Shown in pieces: positions 1 through 8,855 of a stretch of DNA of 34,144 nucleotides. The notes under the pieces were generated by a model. The model searched no databases and was not told the origin of the DNA. It saw only the letters and a program-made list of their open reading frames with translations. Position 1 is the stretch's first letter, and every line of letters begins with the position of its first letter. Made by a program: the position numbers and the translations under genes. Source of the stretch: an uncultured bacterium (GTDB lineage Bacteria; Patescibacteriota; Gracilibacteria; Absconditabacterales; Absconditicoccaceae); contig CALMEO010000136.1 of assembly GCA_937862935.1 (NCBI GenBank), forward strand, positions 1-34,144, in the 5' to 3' direction.

Positions 1-345
1 CAGGAAGTATATCACATCGAAAATATTCCACATCACGAAATCAAACATAAAGAAAATTCAATCAAAAACATTAGTGAAGAGGAAAAAGAAGTGTTGATCA
101 ATGGAAACTATATTTCAGCAAAAGATGCTCAATATATAACTATTCGAGAGATTTATAATGAGGAATTTGCAAAACTTGTATGGATGCTCCAACGGGGAAA
201 TGATGAAGCAGAAGCACGATTTTGGAGACAAATCGGTCAAAAGTGAATCTTAGAAGAATTCGAACATAGGGGAATCCAAAAAGGAGATATTTTTAAGGTA
301 CTTAGTCCATATAACGGACAAAATCCAAAATATATACAATATTAA
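1..345 (+). CDS. obg: Obg-like GTPase, C-terminal (OCT) part, 5' truncated
   Basis: The frame is open from the first base to TAA at 343-345, with one in-frame TGA (256-258 region, after 'IGQK') read as glycine. About 114 residues are visible. The second half resembles the C-terminal OCT domain of Obg/CgtA GTPases: a helix with 'EARFWRQIG' followed by 'EEFEHRGIQKGDIFKVL', the position where Obg proteins have 'L...GV..GDTVRI'. The GTPase and glycine-rich Obg domains would lie upstream of the window and cannot be seen. Obg is a ribosome-associated GTPase acting in large-subunit maturation. The assignment rests on this short tail alone, so another protein with a similar C-terminal fold is possible. 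Confidence 0.6.
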
Positions 346-349
346 TTAA

Positions 350-474
350 TGAATAATGGATAATGAAAGATGAATAATGTAGGAACCACTGGAACAAACT
401 ATTGTATAATTTACGATAGTTGGTGATCAGACAAATACCAACATTATTCATTATTAATTTTTAATTTTTCATTT
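350..474. repeat. Intergenic imperfect inverted repeat
   Basis: The gap before rlmH is a large imperfect palindrome. The left arm carries ATGAATAATG-type words (about 350-381). The right arm carries CATTATTCATTATTAA (about 441-456), its near reverse complement. The centre holds a smaller palindrome, AACTAT (397-402) against ATAGTT (416-421), with GTA/TAC continuing the stem. Similar designs occur at about 19574-19712 and 22168-22288. Transcribed, it would fold into a long hairpin ending a few bases before the start codon. Confidence 0.55.
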
Positions 475-476
475 CG

Positions 477-920
477 ATGATGTTCGTAATATTGTCTATC
501 AGTGATAGTGATAAACATCGAGGGAAGGTAGTAGAGGAGTATACAAAACGTTTAGGTAAATCTGTAAAAATAGAAAATATTAAACCAAGTAGAAATGGGA
601 ATACTCAACAGATAATCAAAGTCGATACAGAAAATATTATTGCTCATCTCAAAAAGTTTTCAGCATACAAAAAAATTCTTCTGAGTAAAGAAGGGAAGTT
701 TATAGATACAATGGAATTTCATAAGCTTTGTACCAATAATGATTGTATGTTTATCATAGGATGACCGTACGGGCTTGACGAACAATTACTGTCGAGTCAT
801 ATAGATCATAAAATTTCTTTCTGAGCTATTACGCTTCCTCATGGCTTAGCAAAAGTAACTTTACTAGAGCAGCTCTATAGAATCGGAACTATAGAACAGG
901 GGAAATCCTATCATTATTAA
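477..920 (+). CDS. rlmH: 23S rRNA (pseudouridine1915-N3)-methyltransferase RlmH
   Basis: A 147-residue protein, the normal RlmH size, once TGA at 762 and 822 are read as glycine. RlmH is a SPOUT-class methyltransferase that methylates pseudouridine 1915 in helix 69 of 23S rRNA. The C-terminal half shows the family signature: 'FIIGGPYGLDE' (SAM-binding knot, second G from TGA), then 'ISFGAITLPHGLAKVTLLEQLYR' split by the second TGA glycine, ending in the typical 'YHY'. Standard-code reading would stop at residue 95, before the cofactor-binding knot. Start is ATG 477; ATG 480 follows directly and is equally possible. Confidence 0.93.
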
Positions 921-929
921 CAAAAAAAA

Positions 930-957
930 TTGAGTTTATAGATTATTTGTATATAGT
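930..957 (+). promoter_or_regulatory. Promoter for the 986-1294 gene
   Basis: TTGAGT at 930-935, a 16-bp spacer, and TATAGT at 952-957. Transcription would start near 964. The ATG at 947 lies between the two boxes and so cannot be the start; this selects ATG 986. Confidence 0.6.
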
Positions 958-985
958 TTGTCATAAACAAAATAAAAACATAAAT

Positions 986-1294
986 ATGGAAATCACATTA
1001 AATGTAAAAGAGCTCATTGGCTTAGCTCGATTGACCGTAGAGCAAGCAGAAAAATTCTGTACCCACGCAAATTACAAACTAAGTGGATCGATATTTGTTC
1101 TTCTCGATAACCAGGAATTTCTTGGGTATACAAAATCAAGTGTACGCTTTGGTACGATTATACGTATTACTGCAAAAAACCAGGGAACTGTTACCTTTAC
1201 AGAAAAAGGAGAAAGAAGAAGTATTCTATTAGGTGACTCAATTCTTATCGTTTTCAAGGATGATAAACCAAAGTATGCTATCTTTAATGAATAA
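986..1294 (+). CDS. Hypothetical protein, 102 aa
   Basis: I do not recognise this protein. It is soluble, has no membrane segment, and looks like a helix ('VKELIGLARLTVEQAEKF') followed by beta-rich sequence ('GSIFVLLDNQEFLGYTKS', 'GTIIRITAKNQGTVTF', 'GDSILIVFKDD'). That pattern could be a small barrel, but no family motif is visible. It contains no TGA codon. A longer frame opens at ATG 947, but that start falls inside the predicted promoter (boxes at 930-935 and 952-957), so ATG 986 is preferred. The gene has its own promoter and a strong terminator, so it is probably a single-gene transcript. Confidence 0.7.
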   Translation: MEITLNVKELIGLARLTVEQAEKFCTHANYKLSGSIFVLLDNQEFLGYTKSSVRFGTIIRITAKNQGTVTFTEKGERRSILLGDSILIVFKDDKPKYAIFNE

Positions 1295-1302
1295 TAATTA
1301 TG

Positions 1303-1337
1303 CTGATACTGTTTTTCGTATCAGTTTTTTTATTTCT
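1303..1337 (+). terminator. Rho-independent terminator
   Basis: CTGATAC and GTATCAG form a 7-bp stem around a short T-rich loop, followed by a run of T. It ends the transcript of the 986-1294 gene. Confidence 0.85.
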
Positions 1338-1339
1338 TT

Positions 1340-1367
1340 TTGCAATTTGGCTACTAATTATTATATT
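1340..1367 (+). promoter_or_regulatory. Promoter for pnp and its leader
   Basis: TTGCAA at 1340-1345, a 16-bp spacer, and TATATT at 1362-1367. The predicted start near 1374 would give pnp a 5' leader of about 230 nt that includes the folded element at 1390-1512. A weaker second candidate is TTGAGA near 1530 with TATTAC 17 bp downstream. Confidence 0.55.
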
Positions 1368-1389
1368 TTTTGTGAAAGAATTTTGTAAT

Positions 1390-1512
1390 GATTAGCGAGA
1401 CAGATTATATCGTCTGAAGATGAAAATAAAGATTGAAAAGCAAAAGATGGAAAAATGAATGCGTCCATCGTTCAATTAATTTCCCTCTTTGGTCTATATA
1501 ATCTGTCTAATC
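1390..1512 (+). ncRNA. Candidate structured RNA / pnp leader element
   Basis: Nested complementarity predicts one rod-like RNA. GATTA (1390-1394) pairs with TAATC (1508-1512). After a 4-nt bulge, GACAGATTATAT (1399-1410) pairs with ATATAATCTGTC (1496-1507). An internal bubble of about 20 nt per side is purine-rich on the left and pyrimidine-rich on the right. Then ATTGAA (1432-1437) pairs with TTCAAT (1471-1476), and GATGGA (1446-1451) with TCCATC (1464-1469) as the terminal hairpin. The element lies between the predicted promoter and pnp. In E. coli the pnp leader hairpin is cut by RNase III for autoregulation, so a similar role fits. A stand-alone, 6S-like RNA is an alternative. I matched no known family. 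Confidence 0.45.
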
Positions 1513-1608
1513 GTGTATATTTTCTTTCTTGAGACCAAGACTAGTCCTTAGTATTACTATAGGCAAACCTAGTTCCAGGTTTCAGTTTTATTATCTATGT
1601 TTTTATGT

Positions 1609-3741
1609 ATGTCTATTAAAAAAAAGGAGTTTACACTTCACACACAGTCCTTCGATCGAGAAGGAAAACAACTTTCATTTGAAACGGGAAAACTTGCAGT
1701 TCAAGCTGATTGTTCATTGAGGTTCCAATTCGGAGAAACAGTATTATTATGTTCTACTGTGATGGAAAAAAATCCGAGATCAGATTCAGATTTTTTGCCT
1801 TTGATGATTGATTTTAGAGAAAGTTTCTCCGCAGCAGGAAGACTTGGAGGCGCAGCATATAGAAGAAGAGAAGGGAGGCCTTCTGATCAGTCAGTTCTTT
1901 ATTGTAGACTTACTGATAGAGCACTTAGACCTATGTTCCCTAAGGGAATGATCAATGATGTAGTGATCACTATTACGCCGCTTGCTCTTGATCAAGAATT
2001 AGATTTGGGTGTTTCAACTATTATCGGATCATCATTATCCATCATGACGGCAGGGATTCCATTTGATGGACCAGTAGGTGCAGCACAAATCGGGTATATT
2101 GATGGCAAATTCATTACTAATCCAACGAGATCTGAATCAGAAAAAAGTTTATTTTTATTATTGGTCGCAGGAAAGAAAGGATCAATCAATATGATCGAAG
2201 CGGAAGCTAATGAAGTACCAAAAGATTTGCTCAAACAAGCATTCGAATTTGGACAAAAAGCAATCGATATATCATGTGATTTTCAAACAGAGTTTCTCAA
2301 AAAGCTTACGATAGATATCAAGGAAGTTATGTATAATAAACCATCAGAAGCGCTCATTGCATATATCAGCAATATTCTTACCAAAGATAAATTAGCAGCA
2401 CTTACTGGTAATACTAAAGTACCATTCAATGAACTATCTTCTCTCTATGAAAAAGAAGTATTAGCAATATGTAAAGACAATATCGCTGACAACGAACAAT
2501 CAGATTTCACGGAAACTAAAGTGAAAATGTGAGTATTTACCGTAATAAAATATTTTCTCCGTCATCGTACGATTGATACAGGCAAAAGGATTGATGATAG
2601 AGATCAAAAAGAAATAAGATCGATTTATTGTGAAGTAGCAAGCTTACCGAGAGTACATGGAAGTGGTTTATTCCGAAGATGAGATACTCAAGTATTGACC
2701 ACGGTTACTTTGTGAGGACCAAAAGAATATCTGATTCTCGATGATATGGAAAACAATAATGTTCATCAGAGATATTTCCATCATTACAACTTTCCTCCCT
2801 TTTCTGTAGGTGAAGCAAAAGGAACAAGAGGAACAGGAAGAAGAGAAATTGGTCATGGAAGATTAGCAGAAAAAGCATTAGAAAAAATGCTTCCTACAAT
2901 GGAAGAGTTTCCTTATACTATCAGAGCAGTATCTGAATGTTTATGATCATGATGATCAACATCAATGGGGTCAGTTTGTGGCTCAACTTTAGCACTTATG
3001 GATGCATGAGTACCTATCAAAAAACCTGTTGCAGGTATTGCTATGGGATTAATGACTGACCATGATGATGACGATAACATTACTAAACATATTGTACTCA
3101 ATGATCTTATGGCGACAGAGGATTTTACGGGGGATATGGATTTTAAGGTTGCAGGAACAAGAGATTGAGTGACAGCTATCCAATTAGATACAAAATTAAA
3201 AGGTATCTCTATGAATATTGTCCATGAAACAATTGATAGGGCATGTGAAGGATATAATGAAATTATGGATACTATGTTGCAAACTATAGCTGAACCAAGG
3301 ACAAGTCTTGGTGAATATGCACCAAAAATTAAAATTATCCACATCAAACCAGAAAAAGTAAGAGAAGTTATTTGAAAGGGTGGTGATGTTATTAATGGTA
3401 TTATAGAAAAAAATCCTGGAGTAAAAATAGATTTTGAGGATGATGGAAGATGTTATATCGGTCATAGAGATCAGTCAGTTATCGATACAGTAGTTGATAT
3501 TATTTTAGAGATAGCTTCTGATTTAGAGGTTGGGCAAGAGTTCGAGGCAAAAATAAAAAGAATTGAAGATTATTGATTATTTGTAGAACTTCCCAAAAAG
3601 AAAATGTGACTTTGTCATATTTCCAATCTTGGAGAAAGATTAACAACACCACTTACTGCACATTTCAAACTCGGACAAATTATTAGAGTAAAAATAAAGG
3701 GTATAGATCCTGATGGTAAAGTTGCTGTAGTAAAAATTTAA
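1609..3741 (+). CDS. pnp: Polyribonucleotide nucleotidyltransferase (PNPase)
   Basis: A 710-residue PNPase with complete domain order: first RNase PH domain ('[20 protein letters not shown]', about 75-105), helical linker, second RNase PH domain ('[17 protein letters not shown]'), then KH domain and S1 domain. The catalytic region '[10 protein letters not shown]' is intact. The KH loop reads IGKGG and the S1 domain has 'YGLFVEL' and 'GLCHISNL'. PNPase degrades RNA 3' to 5' with phosphate. Eleven TGA codons encode glycine (2530, 2680, 2713, 2944, 2950, 2953, 3007, 3166, 3373, 3574, 3607), including the first glycine of the KH loop. None lies in the first 310 codons, although that part has about 20 glycines. 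ATG 1597, four codons upstream, is an alternative start. Confidence 0.96.
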
Positions 3742-3748
3742 CATACAT

Positions 3749-3829
3749 AAGGGGACGTGGGGAAGGGTATAAAGGCAATGAATCTAGACATTCCTATATT
3801 CCCTGTCCCATGTTCCTTTTTATTTTTTA
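3749..3829 (+). terminator. Long hairpin with T-run after pnp
   Basis: An extended imperfect hairpin. The left arm (about 3749-3780) includes GGGGACGTGGGGAAGGGTAT. The right arm (about 3789-3818) includes ATATTCCCTGTCCCATGTTC. The apex is AATG/CATT around AATCTAGA. T-rich sequence follows from 3815. It can act as the pnp terminator, although it is far longer than a minimal one. Its GGGAC/GTCCC words also occur in the gaps at 20369-20460 and 31836-31945, so it may be one of the dispersed hairpin repeats reused as a terminator. Confidence 0.65.
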
Positions 3830-3841
3830 AAATCTGTATTC

Positions 3842-4390
3842 ATGAAGTTTATCAAAACCCTTGGAATATTTTTGATTGTACTAGTTATATTAGTACTTAT
3901 CAACCGGTGGTATCTTTGAGGATTTGTACGTCTGGAGGCCAAAGAACAAAATATGGGTCCTTATACAATAGCATATGTTAATTTTGTAGGAAATTATGGA
4001 AAAGTGTGACCATCGATGACAAAGGTCTATGAAATACTCTCTGGTGCAGGCATTATCTCCTATACCGGGGTGGGTATCTACTATGATGATCCTGCTGTCA
4101 TTTCATGAGAACTTCTAAGAAGTGATATTGGGGCTATTATTGATCCACAGGATACTAACAAATTGTTTGATAATAAAGATATACAAATCAAAACGCTTAC
4201 TGCGGGAAATAAAATAGTCGTTGAGTTTCCTCTCAAAAACACATTTTCCTCTATGATAGGACCTATGAGAGTCTATCCCGTTATGACAAAATATATGGAA
4301 GAAAATGGGTACACTAATGAAATCCCTATGATTGAATTGTATGATATGCAAGCAAAAAAGATCTATTATATAGCTGAAGTGAAAAAATAA
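3842..4390 (+). CDS. Membrane-anchored GyrI-like domain protein
   Basis: A 182-residue protein with three TGA glycines (after 'RWYL', 'GKV' and 'AVIS'). Residues 3-20 form one hydrophobic segment ('FIKTLGIFLIVLVILVLI'), an uncleaved N-terminal anchor. The rest resembles the GyrI-like / SOUL-type effector-binding fold: 'GPYTIAYVNFVGNYGKV', 'VYEILSGAGI', 'GIYYDDPAVI', 'LRSDIGAII' and 'VYPVMTKYMEENGY'. In this family the pattern 'G.y.Y.DP...p...lr...G' is typical, and animal TEX264 has the same anchor-plus-GyrI arrangement. The ligand is unknown. It follows pnp by 100 bp and has a terminator behind it. Confidence 0.72.
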
Positions 4391-4412
4391 TAGGTAAATA
4401 GTATTTCAAATG

Positions 4413-4439
4413 AAGAAGGCGCCTGACAGCGTCTTTTTT
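4413..4439 (+). terminator. Rho-independent terminator
   Basis: AAGAAGGCGC and GCGTCTTTTT pair with a few G-T wobbles around the loop CTGACA, with the T-run forming the distal arm. It ends the GyrI-like gene. Confidence 0.75.
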
Positions 4440-4518
4440 AGTATATATCGAGGGAGAATGATATTATATATCATTTTAATAAATTTGGCAAAAAAATATT
4501 TTTTTTTAGGGGCTAAAA

Positions 4519-4546
4519 TTGCAAAAAACAAGAGAACAGATATACT
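4519..4546 (+). promoter_or_regulatory. Promoter of the metabolic block
   Basis: TTGCAA at 4519-4524, a 16-bp spacer and TATACT at 4541-4546 give a predicted start near 4553, 27 nt before ATG 4580. A perfect palindrome, ATGATATTATATATCAT (4458-4474), lies about 45 bp upstream and could be an operator. Confidence 0.6.
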
Positions 4547-4579
4547 TAAAGAGCAATATATTTAGCTATATACTGAATC

Positions 4580-5431
4580 ATGAAAGAAACATGAGAACAT
4601 CATCATGATAATCTTATAAAAAAAAATCATGCTAATAGGCAGGAGGATATTGCTGGTATAATGAGTGAGAAAAGAGAAGAGATGGAATGAAAAATCCTTA
4701 TACTGACCAAATTAGCAACATGTTATTATGGAACAGACAAACAGATAAATTATACGAAGTATTTACAAAAGGAAGATATTTCTATGGAAGAAGATGAAAA
4801 GAATATCTATTGAGAACATCTATATACATTAATAAAATATGAAGGGAAAAATATGTTGATTCAGATAGGTTCAGGAGAATTTACTCCAGAAATATTTACG
4901 AGAAGAGATATACCAGAACTTAACTGATTTTCACATGGACCATTACCACTATTCGTAGTAAGTGCCCGAGCAGAAGAAGAACATAAAGAAAAAAATCCCA
5001 AAAAATTTCTTAATGAACATGCTCTACTATATTCCCCCAAGTGATGAAAGGTCGAAGTACGCACAAGCTATAAACAAAGAGAAACTGATATTAATTATGG
5101 TGATAGTAATGGTATTATAGAGTATACTGATGTGATTATTATATTACAAAACGCACAGATTCATAAAACCTTTCCCAATGAAAAAAGTTTTGCAAAGTTT
5201 GTTGATAAAATAAAGGAACTTAAGACATATACCCCAGAAAAATTACGAATAAAAATCAATATAAAAGAAGAATTTTTTGAAGATAATGATCCAGTTAAAA
5301 GTTTTTATGCTACAGTGGTTTCTTGTCTTTTATATCTGAGTGACAATAATCAAGAAAAAATGTATGCACTTGTTCAATCCTTTGACGTTCATAAACAGGC
5401 ATTTATAAAAAAAATATCTTTTACCTCTTAA
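4580..5431 (+). CDS. Hypothetical protein, 283 aa
   Basis: I do not recognise this protein. The frame contains six or seven TGA glycines, among them a tandem pair in 'SPKGGKVEV'. It begins with a His/Lys-rich stretch ('GEHHHDNLIKKNH') and has no signal peptide or membrane segment. The middle part ('NMLIQIGSGEFTPEIF', 'GFSHGPLPLFVVSARAEEE') and the C-terminal half (alternating strands and helices ending 'KQAFIKKISFTS') look like a folded, soluble protein. It stands first behind a good promoter and ends 9 bp before the ribose-1,5-bisphosphate isomerase gene, so the two are probably co-transcribed. Confidence 0.75.
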
Positions 5432-5440
5432 TATATTATA

Positions 5441-6379
5441 ATGAACCTTACTCCTATCAAGATAGTTGTTGATGACATAAAAAGTATTAAAATCCAGTGA
5501 GCAACAAATATCGCTAAAGCAGGAATAAATGTTTTGAGCAAAGAAATCAAAACGCAGACTTTTAAAAATATAAAAGAATTTGATACCTTCCTTAAACAAG
5601 CAATTGTTCTGCTCAAAAACGCAAGAGCTACTGAACCTATGTTGTTTAATTGACTCAAAGCATGCTTAGCAGAGTATAAAAAGTTAAGTGAAAAAAAAGA
5701 GCAGCTAAAAACTATACAACTAGCACTTTCCAAAGTAGCTAAGGTATATGTACAAGATATCGAGACTGAGGAAGAATTAAGACCAATTATTGGAGCAAAA
5801 ATTATCAAAAAAAATATGAATATTATGACACACTGTCATTCGTGATCTGTAGTCAAATTACTAACAACAGCACATAAACAAAACAAAAAAATTCATGTAT
5901 ACAATACGGAAACAAGACCATTATATCAGTGAAGAAAAACATCACAAGATCTTGTCAAAGCAGGTGTCCCAGATACAATGATTACCGATAATGCTGCACC
6001 ATTTTTTGTAGATAATCTCTATGAATCTGACGTTTATATCGATATGGTTATTATCGGTTCTGATGCTATAAAAATTGATGGAAGTGTATACAACAAAGTA
6101 GGAAGCTTCTCTATCGCGCTAGCAGCTTGGCATTCTAAGATACCAGTTTATATCGTAGGAAGTTTGACTAAGGTAGATACAGAAAATACCGTAAAAATAG
6201 AACAAAGATCTGGTCAAGAACTACGATCAAATGCTCCGAAATGACTTGAAATTCTCAATTACGCATTCGATATGGTTCCTGCAAAATTCATAACATGAAT
6301 CATTACCGAATACGGTATTATCAAACCAAAAGATATCAAAAAAACAGTGAAAAAATACTATCCATGGATGATAAAGTAA
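5441..6379 (+). CDS. Ribose-1,5-bisphosphate isomerase (eIF2B-related family)
   Basis: A 312-residue protein of the eIF2B alpha/beta/delta superfamily, which also holds methylthioribose-1-phosphate isomerase. Motifs include 'THCHSG', 'YNTETRPLYQGRKTSQDL', 'TDNAAPFF', 'VIIGSDAIKIDGSVYNKVGS' and 'PVYIVG'. The catalytic pair known from the archaeal enzyme is present: Cys132 (in THCHSG) and Asp208 (in GSDAI). Six TGA glycines occur, several inside motifs ('HSG', 'YQG'). The enzyme converts ribose-1,5-bisphosphate to ribulose-1,5-bisphosphate, the RuBisCO substrate. RuBisCO and AMP phosphorylase genes lie downstream on the same strand, which favours this activity over the methionine-salvage isomerase. 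Confidence 0.9.
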
Positions 6380-6406
6380 AAATTTATTAGCAATAAAATT
6401 GTCAGT

Positions 6407-8698
6407 ATGGTAGAAATACAGGAAATACAACATATTAGCAATAATGATAATCTTACTATTATGGTAGAGAAACAATTTTGAGTTTCTCGAAATACATTTA
6501 AAAAAACCAATAAGGATTGGTTAGAAAAAATGGCAAAAATACCAGGGAAAGACGAAAAATATACATGAACATTACAGCAAAATATGCGTATTAGAGAGAG
6601 AATATTACAAAATAACATACTTCCTTTGCATAGTTATACTGAGATGGTCAATAAGTTTTCTCCACAACACCAAAATGCAATCAAAGAAAGGTTTACTGAT
6701 AAAGAAATCAATACATATATTAGTAATTTGCCCAAAGAGCAGATAGCAGTATTTAATACTATGTCATCTCCCCAATTAATCTGATTTTTAGAAGAACAGA
6801 TACAATGAATAAATCAAAAAAAAGAAAAAATCCAACAAGAAACAGGTTTACAAGTTGAAACATCAGAGCAGATAGCTAATCTAACCAATTTGACAGAGAT
6901 ACAAAATAGGTTATTTGATTTTTTAGAGAAAAATAATCTTATAGAATTTAAAGTAAATAAGTTAAATAGAAGGTTTGAAAATGATATAATTGAAGATGCA
7001 TTCCAAAAAAAATTACAAGAATGTAAAGGCAAAAAAAATGAATATGATAAATTAGCTCAAAAATATTGAGGTGAAAAATGAGCAGACGAACACTTGAGAT
7101 ATATGTATATGTTGGATCAGACAAAAAAATCTGATACATATGCAAAATTGAGTGATGAATCAAAATCTGAATTCAATAAGATAATAGTGGATACATATGT
7201 TATGAATCAGTGATTAGATATAGATATGTCTGCTTTTTGATTTGAATCACTTTCTAGCGATGCATCTACGACTCTGGTTGATACCTACAGTGAAAACACT
7301 TCATATGCTGCGGTATTAAATAATATATATAGTGATAAAGATAATGATATTCAAAAATTTTTTGATAAACAAGAAAATAAACTCACTGAATTAGTACCAG
7401 AAATATGAAAAGATAAAGTATATTATACAAAGTTGCTTACCTTGTATCCAGAATTAGATACTATGAAAGATGGTAAAAAAGTCTCAGAATATATGAAATA
7501 TGTAGATGAGGACATGATAGTAAATAAAGATATTACCAATGAACAAAAAAAAATTATGGAAACACTAGTACCTATATTTAAAGAGCAAGCGAAAACATAT
7601 GAAGATGAACTTCTAGAAAAAGCAAATACACTTACACAAAAAGTTGCTATAGAACAATGTGTAGCTACATTAGAAATGTTTATGGATGTGGATATCAACG
7701 AAAAAGAAAATATCATCAAAAAGTTGAATATTTTAGATAACAAGGATGCTGTTTCTTCAGATTGGGTATTACATCTTGATGGTACTATTAATGGAAAGAA
7801 AATAAAACTCTCGTACAATCTTGCTACAGGTAAAGTAACATATAAAAATTTTTTAGGAAAGAAGAATGCTACTGACCAAAGCCCAATTTCTCTAGACGCA
7901 CAAGACAATGAAACAGAAGTTCCATTGATTGAGCTACCTACTTTGGGCGCATTTGTTGAAGGAGCAAAAAATATTGATTATTCGGAAATTATTCAAAAAT
8001 CTACTACGAGAGATGAATATGACAAAAATTTTATAGAAAAGATTCAACAATCAGTGAGGTTTACTAATATGTGAGAAAATACTTTACAAAAAGATGTTCT
8101 CAAAAAGGTTATCATAAAAGATATGATTGCACAAGATATAGTTGCACTAACATGAAAAGATATATCATTAAATCAAACAACGGACGGCTTGGTTACTAAG
8201 GAACAATATCCACAAATGTATGGATTATATAATTATCTCTATAGAAGTTTAGAATATTATTCTCTAAAGTCTATTGATCAACTACAATTATTTCAAAAAA
8301 ACATTATGACTTTACTCCAATATAAAAATACCATATGAACACAATCTACAGAGACCGTGATGAGATACAAAGAAAAAAATAATGAAATGTTTGTACTTCA
8401 AATATTAACAAATCAATCCGAAATTCCTCAAATGTCCTCATTCGATAATCAATGACCAGAAGAGAAATTATGAACATTCTTTAAGTGCTTCGAAAAACAA
8501 GCATGAGGTATAACTATCATTGATATAGAGATGATGAATGATTATTTTAAAGCAGCTACTGGAACCAATAAACAGAATAATGAAGTAGGCAAATGGAAGA
8601 GGAACCAATATTTTGATAATCTAGTAAATGATTTTGATACAAAGATATCTGGTGACCAAGCTAGCATAGATTTAGATGTACAATTAAAAACAGTATAA
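6407..8698 (+). CDS. Hypothetical protein, 763 aa, within the AMP-pathway block
   Basis: I do not recognise this large protein. The table-25 frame runs unbroken from ATG 6407 to TAA 8696-8698 through about 15 TGA glycines, so it is under coding selection. It has no signal peptide and no membrane segment. It is rich in Lys, Glu, Asp, Asn and Gln and mostly helical in appearance (for example 'EEQIQGINQKKEKIQQETG', 'EKANTLTQKVAIEQCV'). A short beta-like insert occurs near residues 450-475 ('SDWVLHLDGTINGKKIKLSY'). Only two cysteines were noticed and no metal or nucleotide motif. It starts 27 bp after the isomerase gene, so it probably shares its transcript, and precedes the RuBisCO promoter. Confidence 0.8.
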
Positions 8699-8701
8699 AA
8701 T

Positions 8702-8729
8702 TTGCCAGACACAAAAAAATCAGTATAAT
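8702..8729 (+). promoter_or_regulatory. Promoter for the RuBisCO gene
   Basis: TTGCCA at 8702-8707, a 16-bp spacer, and a consensus TATAAT at 8724-8729, placed immediately after the upstream stop codon. Predicted start is near 8736, leaving a leader of about 120 nt. A second TATAAT at 8780-8785 has only a poor -35 (TTAGGG) and may be a secondary start. Confidence 0.6.
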
Positions 8730-8855
8730 TACATATCCTCGTATAGAGAAAATGTTAGGGGTCAAAAAAAAGAGATAAATATAATATCCTACAAACCAAG
8801 AAACTGAGTATTCTCTAAAATATATAGTACTTTTATTTGGTTATACCAACAAAAA

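Noticed and set aside
947-985. Upstream start codon (ATG 947) for the 986-1294 gene
   Set aside because: It lies between the -35 and -10 boxes, so it would not be on the transcript.
3337-3345. DnaA-box-like TTATCCACA
   Set aside because: Single copy inside the conserved KH-domain coding sequence of pnp, with no cluster of boxes or AT-rich unwinding region around it; not an origin.
1597-3741. pnp, rpoB, rpoC and others as pseudogenes with many nonsense codons
   Set aside because: All internal stops are TGA at conserved glycines; with UGA as Gly the frames are intact. No TAA or TAG interrupts them.
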